64,000 nucleotides of DNA from Lachnospiraceae bacterium OF09-6 (GCA_003435055.1 QUMM01000005.1:1-64000); one strand, 5' to 3'. Shown: positions 46,446-56,130, numbered from the stretch's first letter. Program-made: numbers and translations. The notes: generated by a model from the letters alone, not told the origin.

Positions 46446-47160
46446 TACCTTTGGCAGCCAGATCCAGGAAGGAGATGGCTGCTTCTGTATGTTCGCTATG
46501 GGAAGTCACACAGAGGATAGCTTCTTTAGCTGTTCCACCAAAGAAAGTGTAGAGTGGTGTGTCTGCAATATCCACACCGTAAGGAAGCTCAGGACCAGTA
46601 CTGATGATCTGATCTTCATTATCCCGTTCTTCTGTATGACCAGGAACCAGATGAGAAGAAAAGGCATCTGATACATCCGGGGAAAGCAGGCCTGTAAGAT
46701 CCTGATAGAAGCCTGAAGCACTTTCAGAGGCAAATGTCTCCTCATCACAAATGACAATGTCAATATCTCCGGTCACCAGCTTCGTGGTGAATGCCATCTG
46801 CTGATTCGGATCCTCCAGATAATAGTTGCTGACTGTTACCAGCTGATGCCTGCCATCAGCCTGATAGTAATCCTGCAGATAATCTGTCAGATTTTCATAG
46901 TTCGAAATAGCCGTATCATTGATCACAGCAATGCTCAGCACCGTCTCCTGATGACGGAAGAAGATGGTATAGATCAGACTGACAGCAACTACGAGAAGCA
47001 CGATGGCCAGAATACAGAACTTCAGATAATAGTCCCTGAAATATTGCAGTCTCTGACGACCGGAAAGTCCGGAAATATCCTTCTTTCCAATAGAATCATC
47101 CCGTTTCTGATACAGGATAGAATCATCGTCAAGGGCTGTTTTTTTCTGATTGATGTCCAT
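46390..47160 (-). CDS. Membrane-anchored protein of unknown function
   Basis: About 256 residues. A charged cytoplasmic N-terminus (about 45 residues) precedes a single membrane helix (FCILAIVLLVVAVSLIYTIFF, about 47-67). The remainder is extracytoplasmic; its LVTGDIDIVICDEETFA recalls a periplasmic solute-binding-protein fold, but no family is firmly recognised. The ATG at 47160 is chosen because AGAGGG lies eight bases upstream; the ATG at 47178 has none. It converges on the DMT gene with a 56-base overlap. Confidence 0.72.
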   Translation of the reverse strand: MDINQKKTALDDDSILYQKRDDSIGKKDISGLSGRQRLQYFRDYYLKFCILAIVLLVVAVSLIYTIFFRHQETVLSIAVINDTAISNYENLTDYLQDYYQADGRHQLVTVSNYYLEDPNQQMAFTTKLVTGDIDIVICDEETFASESASGFYQDLTGLLSPDVSDAFSSHLVPGHTEERDNEDQIISTGPELPYGVDIADTPLYTFFGGTAKEAILCVTSHSEHTEAAISFLDLAAKGTTADFSSTESEAAPAESQ

Positions 47161-47306
47161 AAGAAAACCCTCTTTCATTTGTTTAGGTAAAGTCTAACAC
47201 GGAATGAAAAAAAAGTGTATTAAATCTTTATGAAGTATGCTATACTTAAGATTAAGTGAGGGCTGCTTGCGCAGAACTCAGAAAGTTAGCGACAAAGGGG
47301 TAAAAA

Positions 47307-48002
47307 ATGAAACGAGTATTACTGAAATTAAGCGGAGAAGCTCTGGCTGGCGATAAAAAAACGGGCTTTGATGAACCGACGGTTCTCAAGGTTGCAGAGC
47401 AGGTGAAACAGCTGTCTGATGCCGGAATTGAGATCGGAATCGTGATTGGCGGAGGCAACTTCTGGAGAGGAAGATCCAGCGAGAATATTGATCGTACCAA
47501 AGCAGACCAGATCGGAATGCTGGCGACTGTGATGAACTGTATTTATGTATCTGAGATATTCCGTTCTGTGGGAATGATGACACAGGTACTGACACCATTT
47601 GAATGTGGATCCTTTACCAAGCTGTTTTCCAAGGACAGAGCGAATAAGTATTTCTCCAGAGGAATCGTGACATTCTTTGCCGGAGGAACCGGACATCCGT
47701 ATTTCTCAACAGATACGGCTACTGTGCTCCGTGCTATTGAGATTGAGGCAGATGTGATCCTTCTGGCCAAGTCTATTGATGGTGTTTATGACAGTGATCC
47801 GAAGACCAATCCGAATGCCAGGAAGTATGATGAGATCAGCATTCAGGAAGTGATCGACAAACGACTGGGTGTGGTGGATCTGGCAGCATCTATTTTATGT
47901 ATGGAGAATAAGATGCCGTTGCTGGTATTTGGACTGAATGAAGAGAATAGTATTGTGAATACCGTGAACGGTGTATTCAGTGGAACAAAAGTAACCGTAT
48001 AA
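47307..48002 (+). CDS. pyrH: Uridylate kinase
   Basis: A 231-residue bacterial UMP kinase of the amino-acid-kinase fold, making UDP from UMP. Present are the N-terminal VLLKLSGEALAGDKKTGFD, GIVIGGGNFWRGR and the late VYDSDPKTNP. AAAGGGG precedes the ATG. It heads the conserved pyrH-frr-uppS-cdsA-dxr-rseP operon. Confidence 0.97.
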   Translation: MKRVLLKLSGEALAGDKKTGFDEPTVLKVAEQVKQLSDAGIEIGIVIGGGNFWRGRSSENIDRTKADQIGMLATVMNCIYVSEIFRSVGMMTQVLTPFECGSFTKLFSKDRANKYFSRGIVTFFAGGTGHPYFSTDTATVLRAIEIEADVILLAKSIDGVYDSDPKTNPNARKYDEISIQEVIDKRLGVVDLAASILCMENKMPLLVFGLNEENSIVNTVNGVFSGTKVTV

Positions 48003-48026
48003 AAGAGAGAATCAGGAGGACAGAAT

Positions 48027-48578
48027 ATGGACGAAAGAATTAAAGTATATGATGAGAAGATGACAAAGACATTTAATAACCTGCTTTCCGAATTCGGATC
48101 TATCCGTGCAGGCCGTGCGAATCCACACGTTCTGGATCGTATCATGGTAGACTACTATGGAACGCCGACACCAATTCAGCAGGTAGGAAATGTAAATGTA
48201 CCGGAACCACGTATGATTCAGATTCAGCCTTGGGACAGCAGTTTGCTGAAGGCAATCGAGAAAGCAATCATGACTTCTGATCTGGGCATTAATCCAACCA
48301 ATGACGGTAAAGTCATCCGTCTGATTTTCCCGGAACTGACAGAGGAACGCAGAAAGGATCTGGCAAAAGAGGTTAAGAAAAAAGGAGAAGCTGCCAAAGT
48401 TGCAGTGAGAAATATCCGCCGTGATGCCAATGATGCATTTAAGAAACTGAAAGGTTCTGATGTATCAGAAGATACTATCAAAGAACTGGAAGAGCAGACC
48501 CAGAAGCTGACTGATAAGTATATCAAAGAAGTTGACAAGGCAATTGAAGAAAAGTCAAAAGAAATCATGACAGTATAA
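48027..48578 (+). CDS. frr: Ribosome recycling factor
   Basis: A 183-residue RRF that splits post-termination ribosomes with EF-G. It has [29 protein letters not shown] and [12 protein letters not shown], and standard length. AGGAGG precedes the ATG. It lies 24 bases after pyrH. Confidence 0.98.
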   Translation: MDERIKVYDEKMTKTFNNLLSEFGSIRAGRANPHVLDRIMVDYYGTPTPIQQVGNVNVPEPRMIQIQPWDSSLLKAIEKAIMTSDLGINPTNDGKVIRLIFPELTEERRKDLAKEVKKKGEAAKVAVRNIRRDANDAFKKLKGSDVSEDTIKELEEQTQKLTDKYIKEVDKAIEEKSKEIMTV

Positions 48579-48679
48579 CAGAGGATACAAAGATATGCGG
48601 CTGCTGCAGATGGAAGTCTGTGGCAGCCTTTATCTATATGATACAAGATATTGGTATTTGTACAGGAGTTGGAGGATCT

Positions 48680-49411
48680 ATGGAAGAAGGAAGAGAAAGC
48701 TTACGCATTCCACAGCATGTGGCGATCATTCTGGATGGAAATGGTCGATGGGCAAAAAGTAAAGGAATGCCAAGAAATTACGGACATTCCAGAGGAGCAA
48801 AAAATCTGGAAGTCATTTGTGAAGATGCATATAATATTGGAATCAAATATCTGACAGTATACCTGTTCTCTACGGAGAACTGGAAACGTTCTAAAGAAGA
48901 GGTAGATGGTCTGATGCGTCTGTTTCGCAGTTACACAAAGACCTGTATCAAAACGGCACAGAAGAATAATATGAAGGTACGTGTCCTGGGAGATCCAGCT
49001 GCATTGGATGCGGATCTGCAGGAAAGTCTGAAAAAGCTGGTAGAGAGTTCAAAAGATAATACCGGATTGAACTTTCAGATTGCCATTAACTATGGAAGCC
49101 GTGATGAGATTGTCCGTGCGATTCGCCATCTTACCAGAGACTGTCTGGATGGAAAGGTGCAGCCGGAGGAGATCACAGAAGAGATGTTTTCCGGTTATCT
49201 GGATACCAGAGAAGTACCCGATCCGGATCTGCTGATTCGTACCAGCGGAGAACTGCGTTTGTCCAATTATCTGATGTGGCAGCTGGCTTATACAGAATTC
49301 TATTTTACCGATATTCCATGGCCGGCATTCACGAAAGAGAATCTGTGGCAGGCCATTGAAAAATACAATAAAAGAGAGCGTCGATATGGCGGCGTCATAG
49401 AGGAGAAATAA
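48680..49411 (+). CDS. uppS: Undecaprenyl diphosphate synthase (isoprenyl transferase)
   Basis: A 243-residue cis-prenyltransferase making the C55 carrier for peptidoglycan and glycan synthesis. The catalytic N-terminal motif is ILDGNGRWAKSKG; YLFSTENWKRS and the C-terminal RTSGELRLSNYLMWQLAYTE and PWPAF are present. The ATG at 48680 is chosen because GGAGG lies just upstream. cdsA starts one base after its stop. Confidence 0.97.
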   Translation: MEEGRESLRIPQHVAIILDGNGRWAKSKGMPRNYGHSRGAKNLEVICEDAYNIGIKYLTVYLFSTENWKRSKEEVDGLMRLFRSYTKTCIKTAQKNNMKVRVLGDPAALDADLQESLKKLVESSKDNTGLNFQIAINYGSRDEIVRAIRHLTRDCLDGKVQPEEITEEMFSGYLDTREVPDPDLLIRTSGELRLSNYLMWQLAYTEFYFTDIPWPAFTKENLWQAIEKYNKRERRYGGVIEEK

Positions 49412-49412
49412 T

Positions 49413-50222
49413 ATGTTTGGAGTAAGACTTCGAAGTGGAATTATTCTGGTTGCCCTGGCATTACTGACGATCATTTCCGGAGGCTATGTGTTATTTGGCA
49501 CATTGCTTGCGATTTCTCTGATCGGATTAGGAGAACTGTACCGTGCTGCGAAGATCCAGAAAAAAGAGACAAAGGGACTGGCGCTAGTCGGTTATCTGGC
49601 AACGTTTTTTTACTATGGAATGCTTCTTTTGAAACTGGAAAGTTATAGCACCATGCTGTTGATTTTTATTCTGATTGCATTTTTATTTGTGTATGTATTT
49701 ACATTTCCAAAATATCACAGCGAGCAGGTTATGGGAGCATTTTTTGGAGTAGTTTACGTTAGTGTGATGTTGTCCTACATTTATCAGACAAGGAATCTGC
49801 CAGACGGAGCGTATCTGGTGTGGCTGATTTTCCTGTGCTCCTGGGGTTGTGATACCTGTGCTTACTGTGTAGGTATGCTGATTGGAAAGCATAAGATGTC
49901 GCCGATTCTGAGTCCGAAAAAATCAGTGGAAGGAGCTGTCGGAGGAGTAGTGGGAGCTGCTCTGTTGGGTGCAATCTATGCGGCTGTAGTTGGAAAATAT
50001 CTGCAGGCAGAGAATCAGGTAGTGATGTATGCGGTAATCTGTGCTGTGGGAGCATTGATTTCTATGGTAGGTGACCTGGCAGCATCAGCGATTAAGAGAA
50101 ATCATGAGATCAAAGATTATGGAACCCTGATTCCAGGACACGGTGGCATACTGGATCGTTTCGACAGTGTAATCTTTACAGCACCGATTATTTATTTCCT
50201 GGCAAGTACGTTCATTAAATAA
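49413..50222 (+). CDS. cdsA: Phosphatidate cytidylyltransferase
   Basis: A 269-residue polytopic membrane enzyme making CDP-diacylglycerol. The C-terminal signature SAIKRNHEIKDYGTLIPGHGG followed by ILDRFDS matches the CDP-diglyceride synthase pattern. About eight membrane helices are predicted. AGGAGAAATAAT precedes the ATG. Confidence 0.96.
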   Translation: MFGVRLRSGIILVALALLTIISGGYVLFGTLLAISLIGLGELYRAAKIQKKETKGLALVGYLATFFYYGMLLLKLESYSTMLLIFILIAFLFVYVFTFPKYHSEQVMGAFFGVVYVSVMLSYIYQTRNLPDGAYLVWLIFLCSWGCDTCAYCVGMLIGKHKMSPILSPKKSVEGAVGGVVGAALLGAIYAAVVGKYLQAENQVVMYAVICAVGALISMVGDLAASAIKRNHEIKDYGTLIPGHGGILDRFDSVIFTAPIIYFLASTFIK

Positions 50223-50258
50223 ACACAAAGTTATGAGAAAATGACAGAGGTAAAAGAG

Positions 50259-51401
50259 ATGAAGACAATCGCAGTACTCGGTTCGACCGGGTCGATAGGA
50301 ACACAGACTCTGGAAGTGGCCAGAGCCAATGGAGATTTAAAGATAGCCGCATTGGCGGCAGGACGTAATGTAAAGCTTCTGGAGAGGCAGATCCGTGAGT
50401 TCTCACCGCGGGTAGTTGCAGTATGGGAAGAAGAGGCGGCCAGAGAATTAAAGACAGCCATCAGCGATCTGGATGTGAAGATCGTCACAGGTATGGATGG
50501 CCTGATTGAGATCTCCACACTGCCGGAGGTGGAAGTACTGGTAACGGCTATTGTGGGGATGATCGGTATTCGTCCGACAGTAGAAGCAATTAAAGCAGGA
50601 AAGGATATTGCCCTTGCCAATAAGGAGACTCTTGTTACGGCAGGTCATATCATTATGCCGCTGGCAAAAAAGCATGGGGTAAAGATCCTTCCAGTGGACA
50701 GCGAACACAGTGCTATTTTCCAGTCTCTGAACGGGGAACAGCATGGTCAGATTGACAAACTGCTGATTACCGCATCTGGAGGCCCGTTTCGTGGAAGAAA
50801 AAGAGCAGATCTGGAACAGGTAAAAGTGGAAGATGCCTTGAAGCATCCAAACTGGGCTATGGGGCAGAAGATCACCATTGATTCTGCTACGTTGGTGAAT
50901 AAGGGACTGGAAGTGATGGAAGCTAAGTGGCTGTTTCAGGTAGATCTGGATCAGATCGAAGTGGTGGTACAGCCACAGAGTGTGATTCATTCCATGGTAC
51001 AGTTCGTGGATGGAGCGGTGATTGCGCAGCTGGGAACACCGGATATGAAGTTGCCGATACAGTATGCCCTGTACTATCCAGACCGGCGTTATCTGGCAGG
51101 AGAAAGACTGGATTTTGCGAAGCTGAGACAGATTACATTTGAAAAACCGGATATGGAGACATTTCTCGGCTTGCCGCTGGCACTGAAAGCATCCAGAGAG
51201 GGCGGTTCTATGCCAACGGTGTTCAATGCGGCAAACGAACGGGCGGTCAGTAAGTTCCTTCACAGAGAAATTGGATTCACGGATATTTATCAGATTATTA
51301 TCGAAAGCATGGAACAGCATAAGAGCATTCAGCAGCCTACGATAGAGGAAATTCTCGATACCGAGAAAGCAACATATGAATTTATTGAGAGCAGGTGGTA
51401 G
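50259..51401 (+). CDS. dxr: 1-Deoxy-D-xylulose 5-phosphate reductoisomerase
   Basis: A 380-residue enzyme of the MEP isoprenoid pathway, making 2-C-methylerythritol 4-phosphate. The NADPH-binding GSTGSIGTQTLEVA is at the N-terminus; ALANKETLVTAG, the metal-site PVDSEHSAIFQ and NPKWAMG-like HPNWAMGQKITIDSATL follow. The ATG at 50259 is preferred because AGAGG lies upstream; the ATG at 50241 has no ribosome site. It supplies precursors to the adjacent uppS step. Confidence 0.96.
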   Translation: MKTIAVLGSTGSIGTQTLEVARANGDLKIAALAAGRNVKLLERQIREFSPRVVAVWEEEAARELKTAISDLDVKIVTGMDGLIEISTLPEVEVLVTAIVGMIGIRPTVEAIKAGKDIALANKETLVTAGHIIMPLAKKHGVKILPVDSEHSAIFQSLNGEQHGQIDKLLITASGGPFRGRKRADLEQVKVEDALKHPNWAMGQKITIDSATLVNKGLEVMEAKWLFQVDLDQIEVVVQPQSVIHSMVQFVDGAVIAQLGTPDMKLPIQYALYYPDRRYLAGERLDFAKLRQITFEKPDMETFLGLPLALKASREGGSMPTVFNAANERAVSKFLHREIGFTDIYQIIIESMEQHKSIQQPTIEEILDTEKATYEFIESRW

Positions 51402-51402
51402 A

Positions 51403-52431
51403 TTGAGCATTCTGATAGCACTGATCATATTCAGTCTGATTATTATTTTTCATGAGCTGGGACATTTTTTGCTGGCGAAGGCAAATGGTATTACAGTGGT
51501 AGAATTTTCCCTTGGCATGGGACCAAGACTTTTAAGCAGGGAATGGCATGGAACCAGATATTCCTGGAAATTGCTGCCTTTTGGCGGTTCCTGCATGATG
51601 CTGGGAGAAGATGAGGCAGCAGGGGAAGAGGGATCTTTTGGCAGCAAGTCAGCGCTGGCCAGGATTTCTGTGATTGCAGCCGGACCGATTTTCAATTTTA
51701 TTATGGCATTCGTAGCAGCAGTGATCATTACGGGATGCGTCGGATATGATCCGGCAGTTGTTTACAGGGCTTCAGATGGTTTTCCGGCGCAGGAAGCCGG
51801 TATTCAGACCGGAGATGTGATTACTGAAATGAATGGAAAACACATTCAGCTTGCCAGAGAAGTAAGCAATTATGTATCTTTTCATCAGGGAGAGACTGTC
51901 ACAGTCACTTATGAGCGAGACGGGGAAACTCATGTAGTTACACTGGATCCGAAGGAGACAGAGGACGGCAGATATCTGCTGGGGCTGTCTATGAATAGTG
52001 GATATGTCAAAGGCGGTGTGGGAAAAACATTATTCTATGGCGCTTATGAGGTGAAATATTGGATTGACATTACCCTGCAGAGTCTGAAGATGCTGGTGAA
52101 AGGCCAGGTCGGTGTCAAAGACATGTCTGGTCCGGTTGGTGTGGTAGATATGATCGGAGAAACTTACACAGAGAGTGTCCAGATCAGCTGGTTCGCAGTG
52201 TTTGTAAATATGCTGAACATTGCAATCCTTCTGTCAGCCAATCTGGGTGTCATGAATCTTCTGCCATTACCGGCACTGGATGGAGGTCGTCTGGTGTTCC
52301 TGATACTGGAATTGATCCGTGGCAAACGTATCAATCCGGAAAAAGAAGGTATGGTACATTTTATTGGACTGATGGCACTGATGGCGCTTATGGTAGTGAT
52401 CCTGTTCAGCGATGTGATGAAATTAATGTAA
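51403..52431 (+). CDS. rseP: Site-2 intramembrane zinc metalloprotease RseP
   Basis: About 342 residues. The first membrane helix carries HELGH (HExxH), and the late MNLLPLPALDGGRL is the second zinc motif of site-2 proteases. A single PDZ domain lies between (about 115-190). Family members cleave anti-sigma factors and signal-peptide remnants. The TTG at 51403 is chosen, with AGGTGG just upstream; an ATG at 51376 lies inside dxr. It is the last gene of the operon; ispG, often next, is absent. Confidence 0.93.
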   Translation: MSILIALIIFSLIIIFHELGHFLLAKANGITVVEFSLGMGPRLLSREWHGTRYSWKLLPFGGSCMMLGEDEAAGEEGSFGSKSALARISVIAAGPIFNFIMAFVAAVIITGCVGYDPAVVYRASDGFPAQEAGIQTGDVITEMNGKHIQLAREVSNYVSFHQGETVTVTYERDGETHVVTLDPKETEDGRYLLGLSMNSGYVKGGVGKTLFYGAYEVKYWIDITLQSLKMLVKGQVGVKDMSGPVGVVDMIGETYTESVQISWFAVFVNMLNIAILLSANLGVMNLLPLPALDGGRLVFLILELIRGKRINPEKEGMVHFIGLMALMALMVVILFSDVMKLM

Positions 52432-52442
52432 GACACCAACAA

Positions 52443-52474
52443 AGCGTCTGTGTGAAAACACACAGGCGTTTTTT
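52443..52474 (+). terminator. Terminator of the pyrH-rseP operon
   Basis: A 12-pair stem (52443-52454 / 52459-52470, two G-U pairs) with an AAAA loop runs into TTTTTT. Confidence 0.87.
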
Positions 52475-52501
52475 GAACAATTATGGGGAAAGAGAACAGA
52501 T

Positions 52502-53119
52502 ATGAGTATTGAAGTAGAGATCAAATTGAAGATTCGTGACAAGAACAGGCTGATAGAAAGTTTGCGTGATGTTGGATTTCAACAGGGAGATCTGGTATCG
52601 GAATCAGATATTTACTATACATCCAGGCATCATGATTTTGAAAAGCTGGATGAGGCACTTCGCATTCGCAGTATCCAGAATCTATCTACGGGAGAAAAGT
52701 CTTCTGTGATTACATTCAAGGGAGCTAAGACAGACAGTTGCTCTATGACCAGGAAAGAACTGGAGACGGAAGTGGGAGATCCAAAGATTGCCAGAGAGGT
52801 TCTGGAAAGTATTGGATTCACTCCGGTTCCGTCGGTGGAAAAGGAACGTCACTATTTTTATATGCAAAACATCACAGCTTGTGTGGACAGGGTGAAAAAT
52901 CTGGGTGATTACCTGGAACTGGAAAAGATGGTGGATGTGGAAGAAGAAAAAGCAGAAGCTTTGCAAGAACTGGAAGAAGTATTGCAAAGATTGGGTTATT
53001 CGATGGAAGACACCATACGAACTTCCTATTTGAGCATGTTAATGAAACATAATCATCATTACCGGCAGGGCAAGTGGGCGCAGAATATTACACGAGACGA
53101 GGTATTTGATGAAGCATAG
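52502..53119 (+). CDS. CYTH-domain phosphohydrolase or cyclase (CyaB-like)
   Basis: A 205-residue protein with the N-terminal ExExK signature (EVEIKLKI) of the CYTH superfamily, which includes class IV adenylate cyclase and triphosphatases. Alternating charged residues on later strands (ALRIRS, VITFKGAK, ELETEV, YLELEKM) fit the triphosphate tunnel. The exact reaction is not predictable. It follows the rseP terminator and may share a transcript with the next gene. Confidence 0.88.
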   Translation: MSIEVEIKLKIRDKNRLIESLRDVGFQQGDLVSESDIYYTSRHHDFEKLDEALRIRSIQNLSTGEKSSVITFKGAKTDSCSMTRKELETEVGDPKIAREVLESIGFTPVPSVEKERHYFYMQNITACVDRVKNLGDYLELEKMVDVEEEKAEALQELEEVLQRLGYSMEDTIRTSYLSMLMKHNHHYRQGKWAQNITRDEVFDEA

Positions 53120-53182
53120 CAGAAAAATTTACCGAATATTTGAAATACCGGGATAGTATTCAATGAAGTGGAAAGGAGAACT

Positions 53183-53842
53183 ATGGTATATACATGCAAA
53201 TATAAGTCACCATTAGGGGATATTCTATTGGCTGCGGATGAAATTGGGCTGACCGGTTTGTGGTTTGAAGGACAGAACTATTTTGCAGACACACTTCCGA
53301 ATGAGCACATCCAACAGGAGACAGAGATTCTCACAGAGACAAAAAAATGGCTGGATATGTATTTTGCCGGGGAAGAACCGAAATTTACTCCGCATCTTCA
53401 TCCTGCAGGATCAGAATTCAGACAGACAGTGTGGAAAATCTTATTACAGATACCCTACGGTCAGACGATTTCCTACGGAGCAATTGCCCAAAAAATGGCT
53501 GAGATGAAAAAAATCAGCCATATGTCTGCACAGGCAGTTGGCGGTGCAGTTGGCCATAATAAAATATCCATTATTATTCCCTGTCATCGCGTAGTAGGCG
53601 CAAATGGGAATCTGACAGGATATGCAGGAGGAATTGATAAAAAAATTTCACTGCTTGAACTGGAACATGCGGATATGAGGAACTTATTTATAAACTCAGA
53701 ATCTCTTTCAGACCCTGGATCGCGAAATCTAATTCATTCTCCGTATTTTCAGGCCCAAAGGAGAAGCGGATTGTTCCGGCAGGATAAGTACCAAGTGTCT
53801 TATGCGCATTCGGTGCGCAGTGCAGTCCCACCCTGGTCATGA
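53183..53842 (+). CDS. Methylated-DNA--protein-cysteine methyltransferase
   Basis: A 219-residue suicide repair protein that takes alkyl groups from O6-alkylguanine. The active-site motif is IPCHRVVGANG (Cys near 136), preceded by the helix-turn-helix YGQTISYGAIAQKM. AAGGAG precedes the ATG at 53183. The family domain ends near LLELEHADM, but the frame continues ~50 residues into the antisense of the convergent cysteine desulfurase gene, so the tail is atypical. Confidence 0.9.
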   Translation: MVYTCKYKSPLGDILLAADEIGLTGLWFEGQNYFADTLPNEHIQQETEILTETKKWLDMYFAGEEPKFTPHLHPAGSEFRQTVWKILLQIPYGQTISYGAIAQKMAEMKKISHMSAQAVGGAVGHNKISIIIPCHRVVGANGNLTGYAGGIDKKISLLELEHADMRNLFINSESLSDPGSRNLIHSPYFQAQRRSGLFRQDKYQVSYAHSVRSAVPPWS

Positions 53843-54869
53843 CCCCGTATTCACTATCCAGCTGCCATGCCACCTGGGACATATCGATCTCTGGTGTCTG
53901 GATAGAAACTACGGCATTCCGGTCAGTGAGATCTTTTTTTCCAATGATACGGATGTGTCTGCCGGTATCATCCAATGCCAGCAGCTGCTCAAGAAAATAA
54001 CCGGTAAGGGACAGTTCTCTTTCATAGAGGGACTGCATTGGCGATTCAGCCACCTGTGGCTGCGCATTCAGAAATAACAGCGCCTCATGCAGTCCGTAAA
54101 TTCCCGGCAGATTGGGTGTTCCCGATTCAAATCGATCCGGCAGAAAATCCGGAATCGCCTCTGTATGGGACACACTTCCAGTGCCACCCGAAATCAACGG
54201 CTCCATCTGCTCTGCCAGTTCCTGGGACACCAGAAAACCGCCCGTCCCCTGCGGTCCGCGAAGTCCTTTATGACCGGTAAAAGCCAGTGCATCAATATGC
54301 ATTCTTTCCATATCAACAGGTACAATTCCAGCCGTCTGTGCGGAATCCACAATAAAATAAAGATGATGCCGCTGGCAGATTTCACCGAGTGCGTCAAGTG
54401 GCATTCTGGTTCCGCAGACATTAGAAGCATGCAAAGTAACAATTGCCCTGGTCTGTGGCCGGATCATGCCTTCGACTTCTTCCAGAATCATAGAGCCATC
54501 CTCTCGGCAGGGAATCCGTTCAAATGAAATCCCTTTAGAAGCCAGCTGCACCACTGGCCGCATAACGGCATTATGCTCCATTGATGATACCAGAATGTGA
54601 TCTCCTGGTCTCAGAAATCCCTTCAAAATGAAATTGAGACTGGTGGTAACATTCGGTGTAAAAATCACATTTTTGCACTTTGAAAAGTGGAAAAGCTCTG
54701 CCAGGAGCTGTCGTGTCTCATAGATTACTTCCTCTGCAGAGTAAGCACTGGAATAGACACCGCGGTTCACATTCACTCCATTCATAGTCAGATAATCCAT
54801 CATAGCCTGTGCCACACCTGGAGCTTTTGGAAAAGAGGTGCTGGCCTGGTCGAGGTAAATTCGATTCAT
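53688..54869 (-). CDS. Cysteine desulfurase-like aminotransferase class V (EF2568 type)
   Basis: A 393-residue PLP enzyme. The cofactor Lys is in AFTGHKGLRGPQG (about 205) and the PLP-binding Asp/Gln pair in VDSAQTAGI. The start MNRIYLDQASTSFPKAP fits the family, and AAAGGAT precedes the ATG at 54869. The EF2568-like branch is associated with selenium-dependent hydroxylase and selenium-trafficking loci, where it may release sulfur or selenium from (seleno)cysteine. It is divergent from yedE. Its 3' end overlaps the methyltransferase frame by 155 bases. Confidence 0.87.
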   Translation of the reverse strand: MNRIYLDQASTSFPKAPGVAQAMMDYLTMNGVNVNRGVYSSAYSAEEVIYETRQLLAELFHFSKCKNVIFTPNVTTSLNFILKGFLRPGDHILVSSMEHNAVMRPVVQLASKGISFERIPCREDGSMILEEVEGMIRPQTRAIVTLHASNVCGTRMPLDALGEICQRHHLYFIVDSAQTAGIVPVDMERMHIDALAFTGHKGLRGPQGTGGFLVSQELAEQMEPLISGGTGSVSHTEAIPDFLPDRFESGTPNLPGIYGLHEALLFLNAQPQVAESPMQSLYERELSLTGYFLEQLLALDDTGRHIRIIGKKDLTDRNAVVSIQTPEIDMSQVAWQLDSEYGVMTRVGLHCAPNAHKTLGTYPAGTIRFSFGPENTENELDFAIQGLKEILSL

Positions 54870-55029
54870 AGTCAGATCCTTTCTTAGGTTTCGTAATATG
54901 AAAATCATACCACAATCTATAGAAAATATCTATAAATCCAGAAAATAATCCCGGATAATCAATTAGAGTTTTCTGACAAAAAATGTTAAAATATAAAAAG
55001 ATTTGACAGTTACTGAAGGAGGAAAGAGT

Positions 55030-56109
55030 ATGAAAGAAACATTGTCAAAGAAAGAAACACCTGTAATCATTGGGGCAGGCATCATCATCGGAGTCATTGC
55101 AGTAGCACTGGTATACTTCGGAAACCCTGCAAACATGGGATTTTGCATCGCCTGTTTCCTGCGTGATACCACTGGTGCACTGGGATTCCACAGCGCAGCA
55201 GCGGTACAGTATATCCGTCCGGAAATCGTAGGTCTGGTACTTGGCTCCTGCATTCTGGCACTTGCAACTAAGGAATTCAAGCCAAGAGGCGGCTCCGCAC
55301 CTGTCAGCCGTTTCGTGATTGGGATGTTCGTTATGATCGGATGCCTGATGTTCCTTGGCTGCCCGTTTCGTATGATTCTTCGTCTGGCAGGCGGTGATTT
55401 CAACGCTATCTTTGGTCTGATTGGATTCATTGCAGGAATTCTTGCAGGTGTATTTTTCCTGAAAAAAGGATACACTCTGAAACGTTCTTACAAAATGCAG
55501 CCAGTCGAGGGCGGCATTTTCCCGATAGTGGAAATTGGAATCCTTGTGCTTCTTATCGCTGCACCTGCATTTATCCACTTCACAGAAGCTGATGGTGGAC
55601 CTGGTGCAAAACACGCTGCAATCGCTATCTCCCTGATCGCAGGACTTCTGGTAGGGGCACTGGCACAGAGAACCCGCCTTTGCATGGTTGGCGGAATTCG
55701 TGATGTAGTTCTTTTCGGAGAGTGGAAGCTGCTTCTTGGATTTATTGCAATCCTGGTAAGTGCACTTATTGGAAATATGATTCTTGGATATTTCAACCCT
55801 GGATTTGCAGGTCAGCCGATTGCACACACAGATGGTCTCTGGAATGCACTTGGAATGGCGCTTGCCGGATTTGGCTGCGTTCTTCTTGGGGGCTGTCCTC
55901 TTCGTCAGCTTGTACTGGCAGGTGAAGGAAATACAGACTCCGCAATTACCGTATTTGGTCTGATGGCAGGTGCGGCTGTGGCACACAACTTCGGACTTGC
56001 TTCCTCAGGCGAGGGTCCTACTGCAAATGGAAAAATCGCAGTAATCATTGGATTTGTAGTGATGATCGTGATTGCAACTGTGAATTCTGTGAGGAAGAGC
56101 GAAGCGTAA
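55030..56109 (+). CDS. yedE: YedE-family putative selenium/sulfur transporter
   Basis: A 359-residue membrane protein with about ten helices, of the YeeE/YedE (DUF395) family. The family Cys motifs NMGFCIACFLRD, FLGCPFRM and LGGCPLRQLVLAGEGNTDS are all present. The branch next to YedF/TusA and DUF3343 is proposed to import selenium compounds. AGGAGG at proper spacing supports the ATG at 55030. It forms an operon with the next two genes. Confidence 0.92.
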   Translation: MKETLSKKETPVIIGAGIIIGVIAVALVYFGNPANMGFCIACFLRDTTGALGFHSAAAVQYIRPEIVGLVLGSCILALATKEFKPRGGSAPVSRFVIGMFVMIGCLMFLGCPFRMILRLAGGDFNAIFGLIGFIAGILAGVFFLKKGYTLKRSYKMQPVEGGIFPIVEIGILVLLIAAPAFIHFTEADGGPGAKHAAIAISLIAGLLVGALAQRTRLCMVGGIRDVVLFGEWKLLLGFIAILVSALIGNMILGYFNPGFAGQPIAHTDGLWNALGMALAGFGCVLLGGCPLRQLVLAGEGNTDSAITVFGLMAGAAVAHNFGLASSGEGPTANGKIAVIIGFVVMIVIATVNSVRKSEA

Positions 56110-56130
56110 AGAGAAAGGAGATTTAACCCT

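Noticed and set aside
50448..51428. Long minus-strand open frame of 326 codons opposite dxr
   Set aside because: It is antisense to dxr, which is clearly conserved. The translation has no recognisable motif and no ribosome site. It is a shadow frame.
53683..53693. Single-base deletion in the methyltransferase gene as a fourth member of the one-base-loss series
   Set aside because: The nearby TAA would be reached only if the present sequence carried an extra base, not a missing one, so it does not fit the pattern of the other three.
55045..55986. Long minus-strand open frame of 313 codons, rich in Cys, opposite yedE
   Set aside because: It is antisense to the conserved YedE gene. The Cys richness comes from complementary Ala/Thr codons. 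No start signal is seen.
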